A DNA stretch of 64,000 bases, from assembly GCF_006517435.1 (NCBI RefSeq), contig NZ_VHQG01000002.1, positions 886,799 through 950,798 of the forward strand, given 5' to 3'. Below the pieces are notes generated by a model. That model was not told the DNA's origin and searched no databases. It was given only the letters and a program-made list of their open reading frames with translations. Shown here in pieces: positions 1 to 8,631 of this stretch (position 1 is its first letter; each line of letters begins with the position of its first letter). The stretch is from Schumannella soli (lineage in GTDB: Bacteria; Actinomycetota; Actinomycetes; Actinomycetales; Microbacteriaceae). Position numbers and translations under genes: made by a program.

Positions 1-765
1 CGCACGCAGCCCTACGGCACCGAGACGCCCGAGGCCGACCCGGCCAAGGCGCTCGCCGTCCGCCAGGCCTTCGCTGCCTCGGTCGACCGCGAAGCGCTCG
101 CGAAGGATGTCTACAAGGACACCTACACGCCCGCCTACTCGGCTGTTCCCGAGGGCCTGACCGGTGCATCCACGCCGTTCAAGGACCTCTACGGCAAGGA
201 CGGCAAGCCGGACGTGACGCAGGCGGCGAAGTTCCTCTCCGACGCCGGTGTGCAGACCCCGGTGCAGATCGACCTGCAGTACAACCCCGACCACTACGGC
301 GAGAGCTCGGCGGATGAGTACGCGGCGATCAAGAGCCAGCTCGAGGAGACCAAGCTCTTCACGGTCAACCTCAAGTCGACCGAGTGGGTGACGTACTCGA
401 AGGAGCGCGTCAACAGCTACCCCGTCTTCCAGATGGGCTGGTTCCCCGACTTCTCCGACGCGGACAACTACCTGAGCGTGTTCTTCCTCCCGGGCAAGGA
501 CGCGGACGGCAACCCGGTCGGCGGCGGCTTCCTGCAGAACGGCTACGAGAACGACGCCATCACCAAGGCGATCCAGGGCGAGCAGACCGAGCAGGACAAG
601 GCCAAGCGCACCGCCCTGATCGAGGAGGCGCAGAAGATCGAGGCGCAGGACATCTCGATCCTGCCGCTGCTCACCGGCAAGCAGGTCGTCGTGACGAGCA
701 AGGACATCAAGGGCGTCACGCTCGACGCCTCGTTCAAGTTCCGCTTCGCCCCGCTGGAGAAGTGA
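1..765 (+). CDS. Peptide/nickel ABC transporter substrate-binding protein, C-terminal part (5' end outside window)
   Basis: The reading frame is open from the first base and ends at a TGA at 763-765, giving 254 C-terminal residues. The sequence looks like the C-terminal lobe of family 5 solute-binding proteins (DppA/OppA type), with an AVRQAFAASVDREAL helix near its start and a QMGWFPDFSDADNYLSVFF segment typical of the ligand cleft. In the complete protein this would be a lipoprotein that captures short peptides or a related solute outside the membrane. It is the first gene of the importer cluster that follows. The solute cannot be told from this fragment. Confidence 0.88.
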   Translation, partial: RTQPYGTETPEADPAKALAVRQAFAASVDREALAKDVYKDTYTPAYSAVPEGLTGASTPFKDLYGKDGKPDVTQAAKFLSDAGVQTPVQIDLQYNPDHYGESSADEYAAIKSQLEETKLFTVNLKSTEWVTYSKERVNSYPVFQMGWFPDFSDADNYLSVFFLPGKDADGNPVGGGFLQNGYENDAITKAIQGEQTEQDKAKRTALIEEAQKIEAQDISILPLLTGKQVVVTSKDIKGVTLDASFKFRFAPLEK

Positions 766-793
766 CCGCGGCGCTGACGCAGCTGTGACACGG

Positions 794-824
794 GGGAGGG
801 GACGGCACCACCGTCCCCTCCCTT
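794..824 (+). terminator. Intra-operon hairpin between binding protein and permease genes
   Basis: A perfect 12-bp inverted repeat (arms 794-805 and 811-822) with a 5-base loop, followed by TT. It starts 29 bases after the binding-protein stop. A stem here would stop or slow most transcripts, or protect the 3' end of the upstream message. Either would give more binding protein than membrane components. Confidence 0.65.
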
Positions 825-879
825 CCGCACAAACGAGCTCCCGACCCCCGAGCTCGCCGAACGACCCGACAGGCTCTTC

Positions 880-1971
880 ATGACGACCACCACGGAGGCT
901 CCGGCCTCACCCCCGACCGCCGCCAAGCCGGCGCGGTCGAAGTCCGGCGGAGGCGGCCTCGCCCGCTATCTGCTGGTGCGCTTCCTCCTGATCTTCCCCA
1001 CCGTCTTCATCCTCGTGACGATGGTGTTCCTGTTCATGCGGGTCACCGGCGACCCGATCACCGCGGCGCAGGGCGGACGCCTCAGCCCCGCGCAGCTGCA
1101 GGAGCGCATCCACGAGGCCGGCTACGACCGGCCGATCCTCGTGCAGTACGTCGAGTACCTGGGCCAGATCGCCCGCGGCGACTTCGGCACGAGCATCACC
1201 GACCACCAGCCGGTGACGCAGATCCTGTTCCAGTACGGCGGCGCGACGCTCGAGCTCGCGTTCTACTCGCTGATCGTGGCGCTCATCGTCGGCATCCCGC
1301 TCGGCATGCTGGCCGCCTACCTGCGCGACCGCTGGCCCGACGCGGTCCTCCGCATCTTCGCGATCCTCTGCTACGCGACCCCGGTCTTCTTCGCGGGTCT
1401 GCTGCTCAAGCTGGTCTTCTCGGTCTGGCTGGATGTGCTGCCGGTCGCCGGCCGCGCCTCAGCCCGCACCGAGCTGCAGATCACGAGCATCGACGACCCG
1501 ACGGGCATCTACCTGATCGACGCGATCCGCACCGGCAACCCGAACATCATCGGCGACGTGCTCTCGCACGCGGTGCTGCCGGGCGTCGCACTCGGCCTGC
1601 TGACCGCCGGCATCTTCCTGCGCCTCGTGCGCACGAACGTCATCGGCACCTTCTCGATGCCCTACGTGGATGCGGCGCGCTCGCGCGGCGTGAGCGAGTC
1701 GCGTCTCGTGCGCAAGCACGCGCTGCGGCCCGCTCTCGTGCCGATCATCACCGTCATGGGTCTGCAGATCGCGATGCTGCTCGGCGGCGCCGTGCTGACC
1801 GAGACGACCTTCGAGTGGGAGGGCCTCGGCTTCCAGGTGGCGCACTACCTGCAGGCACGCGACTTCGTCGCCGTGCAGGGCATCGTCGCCCTGCTCGCCG
1901 TGATCGTCGCCGTCACCAACTTCATCGTCGATGTCATCGCGGCGATCGTCGACCCCCGAGTGAGGTTCTGA
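880..1971 (+). CDS. ABC transporter permease, DppB/OppB type
   Basis: A 363-residue inner-membrane permease. A cytoplasmic N-terminus of about 30 residues precedes a first membrane helix (YLLVRFLLIFPTVFILVTM). The EAA loop that docks the ATPase reads roughly YVDAARSRGVSESRLVRKHALRP, about residues 262-284. DppB-type proteins form half of the heterodimeric translocation path. The stop codon overlaps the ATG of the next gene by one base, so translation is probably coupled. No strong Shine-Dalgarno lies before the ATG at 880. Confidence 0.93.
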   Translation: MTTTTEAPASPPTAAKPARSKSGGGGLARYLLVRFLLIFPTVFILVTMVFLFMRVTGDPITAAQGGRLSPAQLQERIHEAGYDRPILVQYVEYLGQIARGDFGTSITDHQPVTQILFQYGGATLELAFYSLIVALIVGIPLGMLAAYLRDRWPDAVLRIFAILCYATPVFFAGLLLKLVFSVWLDVLPVAGRASARTELQITSIDDPTGIYLIDAIRTGNPNIIGDVLSHAVLPGVALGLLTAGIFLRLVRTNVIGTFSMPYVDAARSRGVSESRLVRKHALRPALVPIITVMGLQIAMLLGGAVLTETTFEWEGLGFQVAHYLQARDFVAVQGIVALLAVIVAVTNFIVDVIAAIVDPRVRF

Positions 1972-3083
1972 TGTCTCTGAACTCCACCCCGGTGGCCTCC
2001 ACCGAGAACCCCCGGTCGCTGCGCGCGATCTGGCGTCGTCTGCCCGTCATCCACCACCTGCGGCAGAGCGTCGGCCTGCAGCGCGGCATGCTCGTCGCGG
2101 GTCTGATCATCACGGGCCTCTTCGTGCTCGTCGCGATCTTCGCCCCGCTGCTCGCGCCCTACGGCTACGGCCAGCTGCGCGACGACTCCGGCCGCTTCGC
2201 GCCGCAGCAGCCCCCGGGCCCGGCTCATCTGCTCGGCACCACCGTCGGCGGCTACGACGTGCTCTCGCGCGTGATCTGGGGCTCCCAGACGGCGCTGCTC
2301 GTCATCGTCTTCGCCGTGCTGTTGTCGATCTTCGCCGGCATCCTGCTCGGGCTCGTCTCGGGCTACCTCGGCGGCTGGGTCGACCGGGTGCTGGTCGTCA
2401 TCGCGGATGCGGTATACGCCTTCCCGACCCTGCTGCTCGCGATCGTCACGGCGATCGTCATCACGGGCGGCGAGTCCGACCTGCTGGGCGGCATCCTCGC
2501 GGCGGCGATCTCGATCACGGTCGTGTTCATCCCGCAGTACTTCCGCGTGATCCGCGCGGAAGCCGTGCGCGTGAAGTCGGAGGCCTTCGTCGAGAGCGCC
2601 AAGGTCATCGGCGCGAAGGCGCCGCGCGTCATGTTCCGGCACGTGCTGCGCAATTCGACCCGCACGCTGCCGCTGATCTTCACGCTCAACAGCTCCGAGG
2701 CGATCTTGACCCTCGCGGGCCTCGGCTTCCTCGGCTTCGGCATCGAGCCGACCAAGGCGGCGGAGTGGGGCTACGACCTCAACAAGTCGCTGTCGGATGT
2801 GACGGCAGGCATCTGGTGGACGAGCGTCTTCCCGGGTCTCGCGATCGTGCTCGTGGTGCTCGGCATCACGCTGATCGGCGAGAGCCTGAACGACCTCGCC
2901 GACCCGCGCCTGCGCGCCCGGCGTCGCCGTCGCGGCGCGACCGCGGCGGACGCGGCGGCGTCCGCACCGCTCGGCTCGCCGGCGTCCGCGACGGATGTCG
3001 TGGGTGTGACCAGCGCCTCCGAGGCGGCTGCGGCATCCTCGACCGCGACGACCGGCATCGACGACCAGGAGGCGGGCCGATGA
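1971..3083 (+). CDS. ABC transporter permease, DppC/OppC type
   Basis: A 370-residue second permease, started at the ATG that overlaps the previous stop by one base. The open frame extends further upstream, but that part lies inside the previous gene. After a cytoplasmic N-terminus come a first helix (GMLVAGLIITGLFVLVAIFAP), an OppC-type periplasmic loop, and an EAA loop around residues 205-230 (SEAFVESAKVIGAKAPRVMF). The last 60 or so residues are an unusual tail: an Arg-rich stretch, then Ala/Ser/Thr-rich low-complexity sequence. The stop overlaps the next gene (ATGA). It pairs with the gene at 880 in the membrane complex. Confidence 0.92.
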   Translation: MSLNSTPVASTENPRSLRAIWRRLPVIHHLRQSVGLQRGMLVAGLIITGLFVLVAIFAPLLAPYGYGQLRDDSGRFAPQQPPGPAHLLGTTVGGYDVLSRVIWGSQTALLVIVFAVLLSIFAGILLGLVSGYLGGWVDRVLVVIADAVYAFPTLLLAIVTAIVITGGESDLLGGILAAAISITVVFIPQYFRVIRAEAVRVKSEAFVESAKVIGAKAPRVMFRHVLRNSTRTLPLIFTLNSSEAILTLAGLGFLGFGIEPTKAAEWGYDLNKSLSDVTAGIWWTSVFPGLAIVLVVLGITLIGESLNDLADPRLRARRRRRGATAADAAASAPLGSPASATDVVGVTSASEAAAASSTATTGIDDQEAGR

Positions 3084-4750
3084 GCGCCACGCAGACCACC
3101 GGTGCGGCGTCGACCGACGCAGCCGTCGACATCCGCGACCTGGATGTCGTGTTCACGACCGACGGCGGCGATGTGCACGCCGTCGACCACGTCTCGCTGC
3201 AGGTGCAGCCGGGAGAGGTGCTGGCCATCGTCGGCGAGTCGGGCAGCGGCAAGACCGTGACCGCGCGCACGATCCTCGGGCTGCTGCCGGAGACCGCGAC
3301 CGCGACCGGCGCCGTGCTGCTGCGCGGCACCGACGTCGTCTCGGCGTCGCCGGCGCTGCTGCAGCAGCTGCGCGGGGCCGATGCGGCGATGGTCTTCCAG
3401 GAGCCGTCGACCGCGCTCAACCCGGTGTACACGGTCGGCTGGCAGATCGCGGAGGGCCTGCGCGCCCACGCGAAGCTGAGCAAGGCCGCGGCGCGGACGA
3501 AGGCGATCGACATCCTGCGGCGGGTCGGCATCCCCGAGCCGGAGGAGCGCGTCGATTACTACCCGCACCAGTTCTCGGGCGGGCAGAAGCAGCGCGTCGT
3601 CATCGCGATGGCCCTCGTGCTCGACCCGGCCGTGATCGTCGCCGACGAGCCGACCACGGCGCTCGACGTGACCGTGCAGGCCGAGATCCTCGACCTGCTG
3701 CGCCGCTGCCGCGACGAGTTCGGCACCGCGATCGTGCTCATCACCCACAACATGGGCGTCGTCGCCGACCTCGCCGACCGCGTCGTGGTCATGTACCGCG
3801 GCGAGACCGTCGAGACCGCGCCCGTCGGCGAGCTCTTCGCGAACCCGCAGGCCGACTACACGAAGGCGCTGCTCGCCGCGGTGCCGAAGCTCGAGATCGT
3901 CGACCGGGCCCAGCCCGAGCCGGCGGCGCCGCTGGTCAGCGCACGCGATCTCGTCATCCAGTACCCCGGCCGCCTCGGGCGTCCCGGCTTCACCGCGGTC
4001 GACGGCGTCTCCTTCGACCTCGGTCCGGGCGAGGTGCTCGGTCTGGTCGGAGAGAGCGGCTCGGGCAAGACGACGATCGGGCGCGCGATCGCCGGTCTCA
4101 CGAAGGTCACCGGCGGTTCGCTCGACGTGCTCGGCGTCGAGATGAACGGGATGCGCGAACGCGACTTCCGGCCGCGCCGCCGCGAGATCGGCTTCGTCTT
4201 CCAGGACCCGGCGACGAGCTTCAACCCGCTGCTGACGATCGCGCAGTGCGTGGCCGAGCCGCTCATCGTGCACGGCGTCGCCCGCGACGCCTCGGCCGCG
4301 CGCGGACGGGTCGACGAGCTGCTCGAGGCGGTGCAGCTGCCGCGCGCCTACGGCGACCGCTTCCCGCACGAGCTCTCGGGCGGCCAGCGGCAGCGCGCCT
4401 CTCTCGCTCGCGCGCTCGCGCTCGACCCGAAGCTGCTCATCGCCGACGAGCCGACGAGCGCGCTGGATGTGTCGGTTCAGGCGCGCGTGCTCGAGCTCTT
4501 CGCCGAGCTGCAGGAGCGCTTCGGCTTCGCCTCGCTGTTCATCACGCACGACCTCGCGGTCGTCGACCAGCTCGCGCACCGCGTCGTCGTGCTGCACCGC
4601 GGACAGGTCGCCGAGCAGGGGCGCGCCGCCGAGGTGCTGGGGTCTCCGCAGGACCCGTACACGCGGCGTCTGCTGGCCTCGCTCCCCGTGCCCGACCCGG
4701 TGCGGCAGGCCGAGCGTCGCGAGGAGCGCCGCCGGGCCGCGGATGCCTGA
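3080..4750 (+). CDS. Fused double ABC ATPase for peptide import (DppD-DppF type)
   Basis: A 556-residue protein carrying two complete nucleotide-binding domains. The first has Walker A GESGSGKT, signature FSGGQKQR and Walker B VIVADEP. The second, from about residue 285, has GESGSGKTT, LSGGQRQR and LLIADEP. The start is the ATG that overlaps the stop of the permease gene by four bases (ATGA); the longer upstream frame is antigenic shadow inside that gene. Such fusions replace separate DppD and DppF subunits and power the importer. The ends of both domains carry the oligopeptide-type C-terminal extension (NPQADYTKALLAAVP). Confidence 0.93.
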   Translation: MSATQTTGAASTDAAVDIRDLDVVFTTDGGDVHAVDHVSLQVQPGEVLAIVGESGSGKTVTARTILGLLPETATATGAVLLRGTDVVSASPALLQQLRGADAAMVFQEPSTALNPVYTVGWQIAEGLRAHAKLSKAAARTKAIDILRRVGIPEPEERVDYYPHQFSGGQKQRVVIAMALVLDPAVIVADEPTTALDVTVQAEILDLLRRCRDEFGTAIVLITHNMGVVADLADRVVVMYRGETVETAPVGELFANPQADYTKALLAAVPKLEIVDRAQPEPAAPLVSARDLVIQYPGRLGRPGFTAVDGVSFDLGPGEVLGLVGESGSGKTTIGRAIAGLTKVTGGSLDVLGVEMNGMRERDFRPRRREIGFVFQDPATSFNPLLTIAQCVAEPLIVHGVARDASAARGRVDELLEAVQLPRAYGDRFPHELSGGQRQRASLARALALDPKLLIADEPTSALDVSVQARVLELFAELQERFGFASLFITHDLAVVDQLAHRVVVLHRGQVAEQGRAAEVLGSPQDPYTRRLLASLPVPDPVRQAERREERRRAADA

Positions 4751-4801
4751 CCCGGCGCCCGGGGCGAACCCGGATGCCGCTCCCGCCCGGAGCGTGACAG
4801 C

Positions 4802-5671
4802 ATGAGTGCGACGGCGCCGACGGCATCCGGCGTCCGGAAGGGGATCGGCGTGCGCACCACCATCGACCACACCGGACCGGTCGTGGTCGCCGACGATCTG
4901 ACGGTCGCCTACACGACGCGCCCCGGCGCGACGCCCGCGGTCGACGGGGTGACGCTGCAGGTTCCGGCCGGCGGCATCCTCGGCGTGGTGGGGGAGGCGG
5001 GCTCGGGCAAGAGCACGCTCGCGGCCGCGATCGCCGGGCGACTCCGCCGCGGCACCGGGCCCGGTCCGGTCATCGTCGGCGGCTCGCTGTCGGTGCTCGG
5101 CCACCAGGTGCGCGACCACGGCCGACGCGCCCGCGAGGTCATGGCGCTCGAGGTCGGCTACCTGCCGCAGGACGCCGAGTCCTCGCTGACTCCCCATCTG
5201 ACGATCGCCGAGAACGTCGCCGAGCCGATCTACGACCGCGACCGCCGCTTCGATCGGCTCGAGGCCGGCGGACACGTCGCCGCGCTCATCGACGCGGTGC
5301 GGCTGCCGCTCACCGTGATGGAGCGGTTCCCGCACGAGCTCAGCCGCGGCCAGCGGCAGCGCGTCGCCCTCGCCAAGGCCCTCGTGCTCGAGCCGCGGCT
5401 GCTCGTCGCCGACGAGCCGACCATGGGCGTCGACGTGCTCGTGCGCGGGCACATCCTCGCTGTGCTCGCCGATCTGCAGCGCGAGCGCGCCTTCTCGGCC
5501 GTCGTCGTCGGCCACGACCTGCGCGAGCTGCGGTCGATCACCGACCGGGTCGCCGTCATGCACGCGGGTGCGATCGTCGGCCTCGGCCAGATGGAGCAGG
5601 TGCTCGCCGAGCCGACCCACGACTACGTCGAGGCGCTGGCGTCGCTCTACCCGCGGCACGCGCGGCTCTGA
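4802..5671 (+). CDS. Additional ABC transporter ATP-binding protein
   Basis: A 289-residue single ATPase 51 bases after the fused double ATPase. It shows Walker A GEAGSGKSTL, Walker B LLVADEPTMGVD and a Q-loop (YLPQDAESS). The signature is LSRGQRQR, with Arg replacing the second position of LSGGQ. It ends with the peptide-type extension (EPTHDYVEALASLYP). The cluster therefore encodes three ATPase domains for two permeases, one more than needed. The extra one could replace one half of the double ATPase under some conditions, or serve another permease. The first 30 residues look dispensable, and a GTG at 4850 is an alternative start. Confidence 0.85.
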   Translation: MSATAPTASGVRKGIGVRTTIDHTGPVVVADDLTVAYTTRPGATPAVDGVTLQVPAGGILGVVGEAGSGKSTLAAAIAGRLRRGTGPGPVIVGGSLSVLGHQVRDHGRRAREVMALEVGYLPQDAESSLTPHLTIAENVAEPIYDRDRRFDRLEAGGHVAALIDAVRLPLTVMERFPHELSRGQRQRVALAKALVLEPRLLVADEPTMGVDVLVRGHILAVLADLQRERAFSAVVVGHDLRELRSITDRVAVMHAGAIVGLGQMEQVLAEPTHDYVEALASLYPRHARL

Positions 5672-5743
5672 CCTGCCCCAGCTCCGCGACCGTCCGCCAC
5701 CCGTAACCCGACACATCCCGACCGCACCGGAGGTGCTGCTGCC

Positions 5744-6844
5744 GTGAGTGCGACGATCCTGGTCGGCGGATACGGACCCGACATGGGCGGCGAGGGTTCG
5801 GGCATCGTCCGCCTCCACGTGGATGATGACGGCGCGCTGACCTCCGATGGCCTCGTCGCGACACTGCCCTCGCCGTCCTGGCTCGTGGTCGAGGGCGATC
5901 GTCTCTATGCCGCGCTCGAAGGCGACGCCGAGCTCGCGACGCTGGCCGTCGCGGTCGGAGCGACCGACGCGGCCTCGCGCATCGATGCCGAGCAGCTGGG
6001 CCTCGGCGACGGCGGCGCCGAGGGCGTCATCGAGCTCGCGCGCGCCGAGACCGGAGGCGAGGCGGTGTGCCACCTCGCCCTCGGTCACGGGCTCGCCTAC
6101 GCGAGCGCCTACGCCAGCGGCTCGGTTTCACGGCATCGGCTGCGCGACCGGGTCGCGCCGGATCTCGACCTCGAGCTCGAGCTGCAGGCGGTCGGCGGGC
6201 GTCCTCGACCCGAGCAGGACGCGCCGCACGCCCACACGACGCTCATCTGGAGCGAGACCGTCATCCTCGTCGCCGACCTCGGATCGGATCGGGTGGTGCT
6301 GATCCATCCGCGCGGTGACGAGGAGTGGATCTCGCTCGAGTTCCCGCCCGGCACCGGGCCGCGCGATCTGCTGCGCCTCGACGACGGCACCGTGCTCGTG
6401 CTGGGCGAGCTCGATGGCACCGTGCACCGCATCCGGATCGAGCCGGAGCTCGAGGTCATCGAGACCGTCGAGCTGCTCGGAGCCGTCGACGGCGATCATG
6501 CCGCCGCGCTCGCATTGCACGAGGCGAGCGGCGTCGTGCACGTCGGGCTCCGGGGGAGCAACCGGGTCTCGCGCGTGCACCTCGCACCGGCGAGCGTGCC
6601 CAGCGCCGCCCGGCTCAGCGGCCTCGACGCCGTCGAGGGTCAGGGCAGCTGGCCCCGCCACGTCCTCGTGGTCGACGATCTGCTGCTCGTCGCCGACCAG
6701 CTCTCGAACTCGGTGAGCGCCTACCGGCTGGATGCGACCGGCGTCGCTGCTCCGCATCCGCTCGGCTCGGTCGCGGTGCCGTCGCCGACCCATCTGGTGC
6801 GCGTCGACGACACGCCGTGGGCCTCCGTCGCGACGCGCCGGTGA
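5744..6844 (+). CDS. Lactonase-family seven-bladed beta-propeller protein
   Basis: A 366-residue protein starting at a GTG with a GGAGGT Shine-Dalgarno 10 bases upstream. It begins with a blade strand (ILVGGYGPDMGGEGSGIV) as in the 6-phosphogluconolactonase/YbhE fold, and short repeats of the form LLVADQLSNSVSAYRLD recur through it. There is no signal peptide, so it is cytoplasmic. Known members hydrolyse 6-phosphogluconolactone or related lactones; others have no proven activity. It follows the transporter genes with a 72-base gap and may be co-transcribed. The exact substrate is unknown. Confidence 0.75.
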   Translation: MSATILVGGYGPDMGGEGSGIVRLHVDDDGALTSDGLVATLPSPSWLVVEGDRLYAALEGDAELATLAVAVGATDAASRIDAEQLGLGDGGAEGVIELARAETGGEAVCHLALGHGLAYASAYASGSVSRHRLRDRVAPDLDLELELQAVGGRPRPEQDAPHAHTTLIWSETVILVADLGSDRVVLIHPRGDEEWISLEFPPGTGPRDLLRLDDGTVLVLGELDGTVHRIRIEPELEVIETVELLGAVDGDHAAALALHEASGVVHVGLRGSNRVSRVHLAPASVPSAARLSGLDAVEGQGSWPRHVLVVDDLLLVADQLSNSVSAYRLDATGVAAPHPLGSVAVPSPTHLVRVDDTPWASVATRR

Positions 6845-6907
6845 GGCCGCGCGCGGTCAGAGGCGACTCGAAATCCTGGTAGTCTGATCCGGCTGTCAAC
6901 GCAGCGA

Positions 6908-6983
6908 TCCTCCATAGCTCAATTGGCAGAGCAATCGGCTGTTAACCGATAGGTTTCTGGTTCGAGTCCAGATGGGGGAGCCA
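6908..6983 (+). tRNA. tRNA-Asn (GTT)
   Basis: A full cloverleaf. Acceptor strands TCCTCCA (6908-6914) and TGGGGGA pair with one U-G wobble. The anticodon loop CTGTTAA carries GTT, the T arm is TTCGAGTC-like, discriminator is G, and the CCA end is encoded at 6981-6983. Length 76 bases. Confidence 0.96.
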
Positions 6984-6986
6984 TCC

Positions 6987-7012
6987 GAAGGCCCGGTTCA
7001 CGCCGGGCCTTC
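6987..7012 (+). terminator. Terminator of tRNA-Asn
   Basis: A perfect 10-bp stem (6987-6996 with 7003-7012) with a 6-base loop, beginning four bases after the tRNA CCA end. No U tract follows, as is common in actinobacteria. Confidence 0.75.
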
Positions 7013-7059
7013 GTCGTTCCCGGCGTCGCCGTCCCACACCGACCCCGCCCCGTCCGTCC

Positions 7060-7199
7060 TGTCGGAAACTCAGGCCCACCCGTCCTGTCGGAAACTCAGG
7101 CATACCCGTCTTGTCGGAAACTCAGGCAGCCGGTGACGCGGCGCAGCGAACCAGCCGCCGGATCGCGCGGCGGCTGCGTCCCCGCCTGAGTTTCCGACG
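7060..7199. repeat. Dispersed inverted-repeat element, copy 1 (with two extra direct arms)
   Basis: Left-arm motif TGTCGGAAACTCAGGC occurs at 7060, 7086 and 7112, exactly 26 bases apart. The reverse complement follows at 7184-7198. The last left arm and the right arm define an 88-base unit with a 54-base centre, the same size as copies 3 and 4. The centre holds its own hairpin, AGCCGCCG facing CGGCGGCT. The element lies between the tRNA-Asn terminator and the promoter of the sensor kinase gene. Confidence 0.9.
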
Positions 7200-7220
7200 A
7201 CGATCCGGTCGGGCCGCAAG

Positions 7221-7238
7221 GTACTCCCGGTGGAGTAC
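7221..7238. promoter_or_regulatory. Putative response-regulator operator upstream of the sensor kinase
   Basis: Perfect palindrome GTACTCC-CGGT-GGAGTAC, centred about 64 bases upstream of the kinase ATG. A related site (12 of 16 core positions) lies before the SHOCT gene at 9441-9457. The position suits an activator site for autoregulation by the response regulator at 8628. This is inferred from sequence only. Confidence 0.55.
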
Positions 7239-7281
7239 ACGGCACCTCCCGCGCGCCGACGGCCCGGCGGCCGGGCGCGCG

Positions 7282-7287
7282 TAGCAT
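7282..7287 (+). promoter_or_regulatory. -10 box TAGCAT of the kinase gene (leaderless)
   Basis: TAGCAT ends 6 bases before the ATG at 7294, so transcription should begin at or next to the start codon. No Shine-Dalgarno is visible. Confidence 0.6.
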
Positions 7288-7293
7288 CGACCC

Positions 7294-8631
7294 ATGCCGC
7301 GCGGGGAGCACTGGGATGTCGACGGCCCGCAGTGGCGCATGCCGCGCAGCTTCACCCTCTGGGCGCCGGTGGTCATCAGCTTCATCGCCCAGGTGCCGGC
7401 ATCGATCGCGATCAGCCGCTACCTGCAGCTCTCACTGCAGCTGACCCTCGCGACCGTCGGCCTGGCGCTCGTCGGCCCCCTCGCGCTGATCTTCGCGAGG
7501 CGATTCCCCGGCCCGGTCGTCGCGATCGTCTCGGTCGCTGCGGCCGCGGATCTCTTCACCGACGTGCGCTTCGGCCCTCCCTACGTCTCGCTCGCCTTCG
7601 CGCTGCTCAGCGCCCTCGTGCGTCGCGCGCGCATCTGGGCCTTCGTCTCGATCGCCGTCTGCTGGGTCGCCACGATCACGCTGAGCTTCGTCGTCGGGTA
7701 CCGCTGGGAGCCGGCGCGCATCGCCGCCGTGACGATCGGCATCCTCGTCGTCGTCGGCATCGGCGAGGCGATGCGCGGCCGCCGCGAGCGGTTCCGCGCC
7801 CTGCGGACGCGCCGTCGTCAGCAGCAGCACGATGCGCTGCAGGCCGAGCGCGTGCGCATCGCCCGCGAACTGCACGACGTGCTCGCGCACTCGCTCAGCT
7901 CGATCAACGTGCAGGCGGGCGTCGGACTCCACCTGCTGAAGAGCCGGCCCGAGCAGGCCGAGTCATCGCTGCTGGCGATCAAGGACACGAGCAAGCAGGC
8001 GCTCGACGAGGTCCGCGCGGTGCTCGGCGTGCTGCGCTCGGAGGACGGCGGGGATGCCCCGCTGCTGCCGACCGCCGACCTCTCGCGGCTCGGGGCCCTG
8101 GTCGACGACGCCCGGCTCGGCGGGCTCGATGCGACCCTCGCCGCTCCGTCGTGGGCGGAGCTCTCGTCGGTTCCGCAGTCGACGCAGGCCGCGGTGTACC
8201 GCATCGCTCAGGAGGCGCTCACGAACGTGCGCCGTCACTCGGGCGCGTCGCGGGTGCGACTCGAACTCCGGTTCGCGCGGCACTCCGGAGGCGCCGTGAG
8301 CCGTGACGACGCGCGCCCGGACTCGGGCGTAGGCCGCGATGCCGCGCCTCGCGCTGCGTCGGAGAGCCAGCCCGACCTGATCGTGCTGACGGTGACCGAC
8401 GACGGGCGCGGGCGCGCGGGGGCGCCAGAGGGGCGCGGCCTGCTGGGCATGCGCGAGCGCGCCGAGCTGCTCGGCGGCGAGCTGCGCATCGCGGATGCCG
8501 ATCCCGGCTTCCGCGTCGAGGCGCGCATCCCGATCCCGATGCCCGCGCCGGCGGATTCACCCGGTTCCGGGTCGACAGCACCCGCCGTACGTCACGTCCC
8601 CGACCTCACCACCGCGACGGAGGAACCGTGA
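7294..8631 (+). CDS. Sensor histidine kinase, HisKA_3 (NarX/DesK) type
   Basis: A 445-residue membrane kinase. Residues 20-160 hold about five hydrophobic segments. The dimerisation box follows with RIARELHDVLAHSL, making His194 the phospho-acceptor. The ATPase domain shows an N box (EALTNVRRHSG) and G boxes (DDGRGR, GRGLLGMRERAELLGG). Between the N and G boxes lies an unusually long polar insertion (about residues 325-360, rich in Asp, Arg and Ser). It phosphorylates the regulator encoded next, whose GTG overlaps this stop (GTGA). The short loops between helices suggest that it senses a membrane or envelope state rather than a large ligand. Confidence 0.92.
   Translation: MPRGEHWDVDGPQWRMPRSFTLWAPVVISFIAQVPASIAISRYLQLSLQLTLATVGLALVGPLALIFARRFPGPVVAIVSVAAAADLFTDVRFGPPYVSLAFALLSALVRRARIWAFVSIAVCWVATITLSFVVGYRWEPARIAAVTIGILVVVGIGEAMRGRRERFRALRTRRRQQQHDALQAERVRIARELHDVLAHSLSSINVQAGVGLHLLKSRPEQAESSLLAIKDTSKQALDEVRAVLGVLRSEDGGDAPLLPTADLSRLGALVDDARLGGLDATLAAPSWAELSSVPQSTQAAVYRIAQEALTNVRRHSGASRVRLELRFARHSGGAVSRDDARPDSGVGRDAAPRAASESQPDLIVLTVTDDGRGRAGAPEGRGLLGMRERAELLGGELRIADADPGFRVEARIPIPMPAPADSPGSGSTAPAVRHVPDLTTATEEP

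Noticed and set aside
2771-6088. Antisense frame of 1105 codons across the transporter genes
   Set aside because: It mirrors the sense codon bias of well-supported ABC genes, is rich in Arg/Glu/Asp/His with no domain, and has no start context.
7060-7128. Three direct repeats resembling a small CRISPR array
   Set aside because: Repeats are 16-17 bases with linkers of only about 10 bases that resemble each other, and the same motif occurs inverted elsewhere. No cas genes are near.
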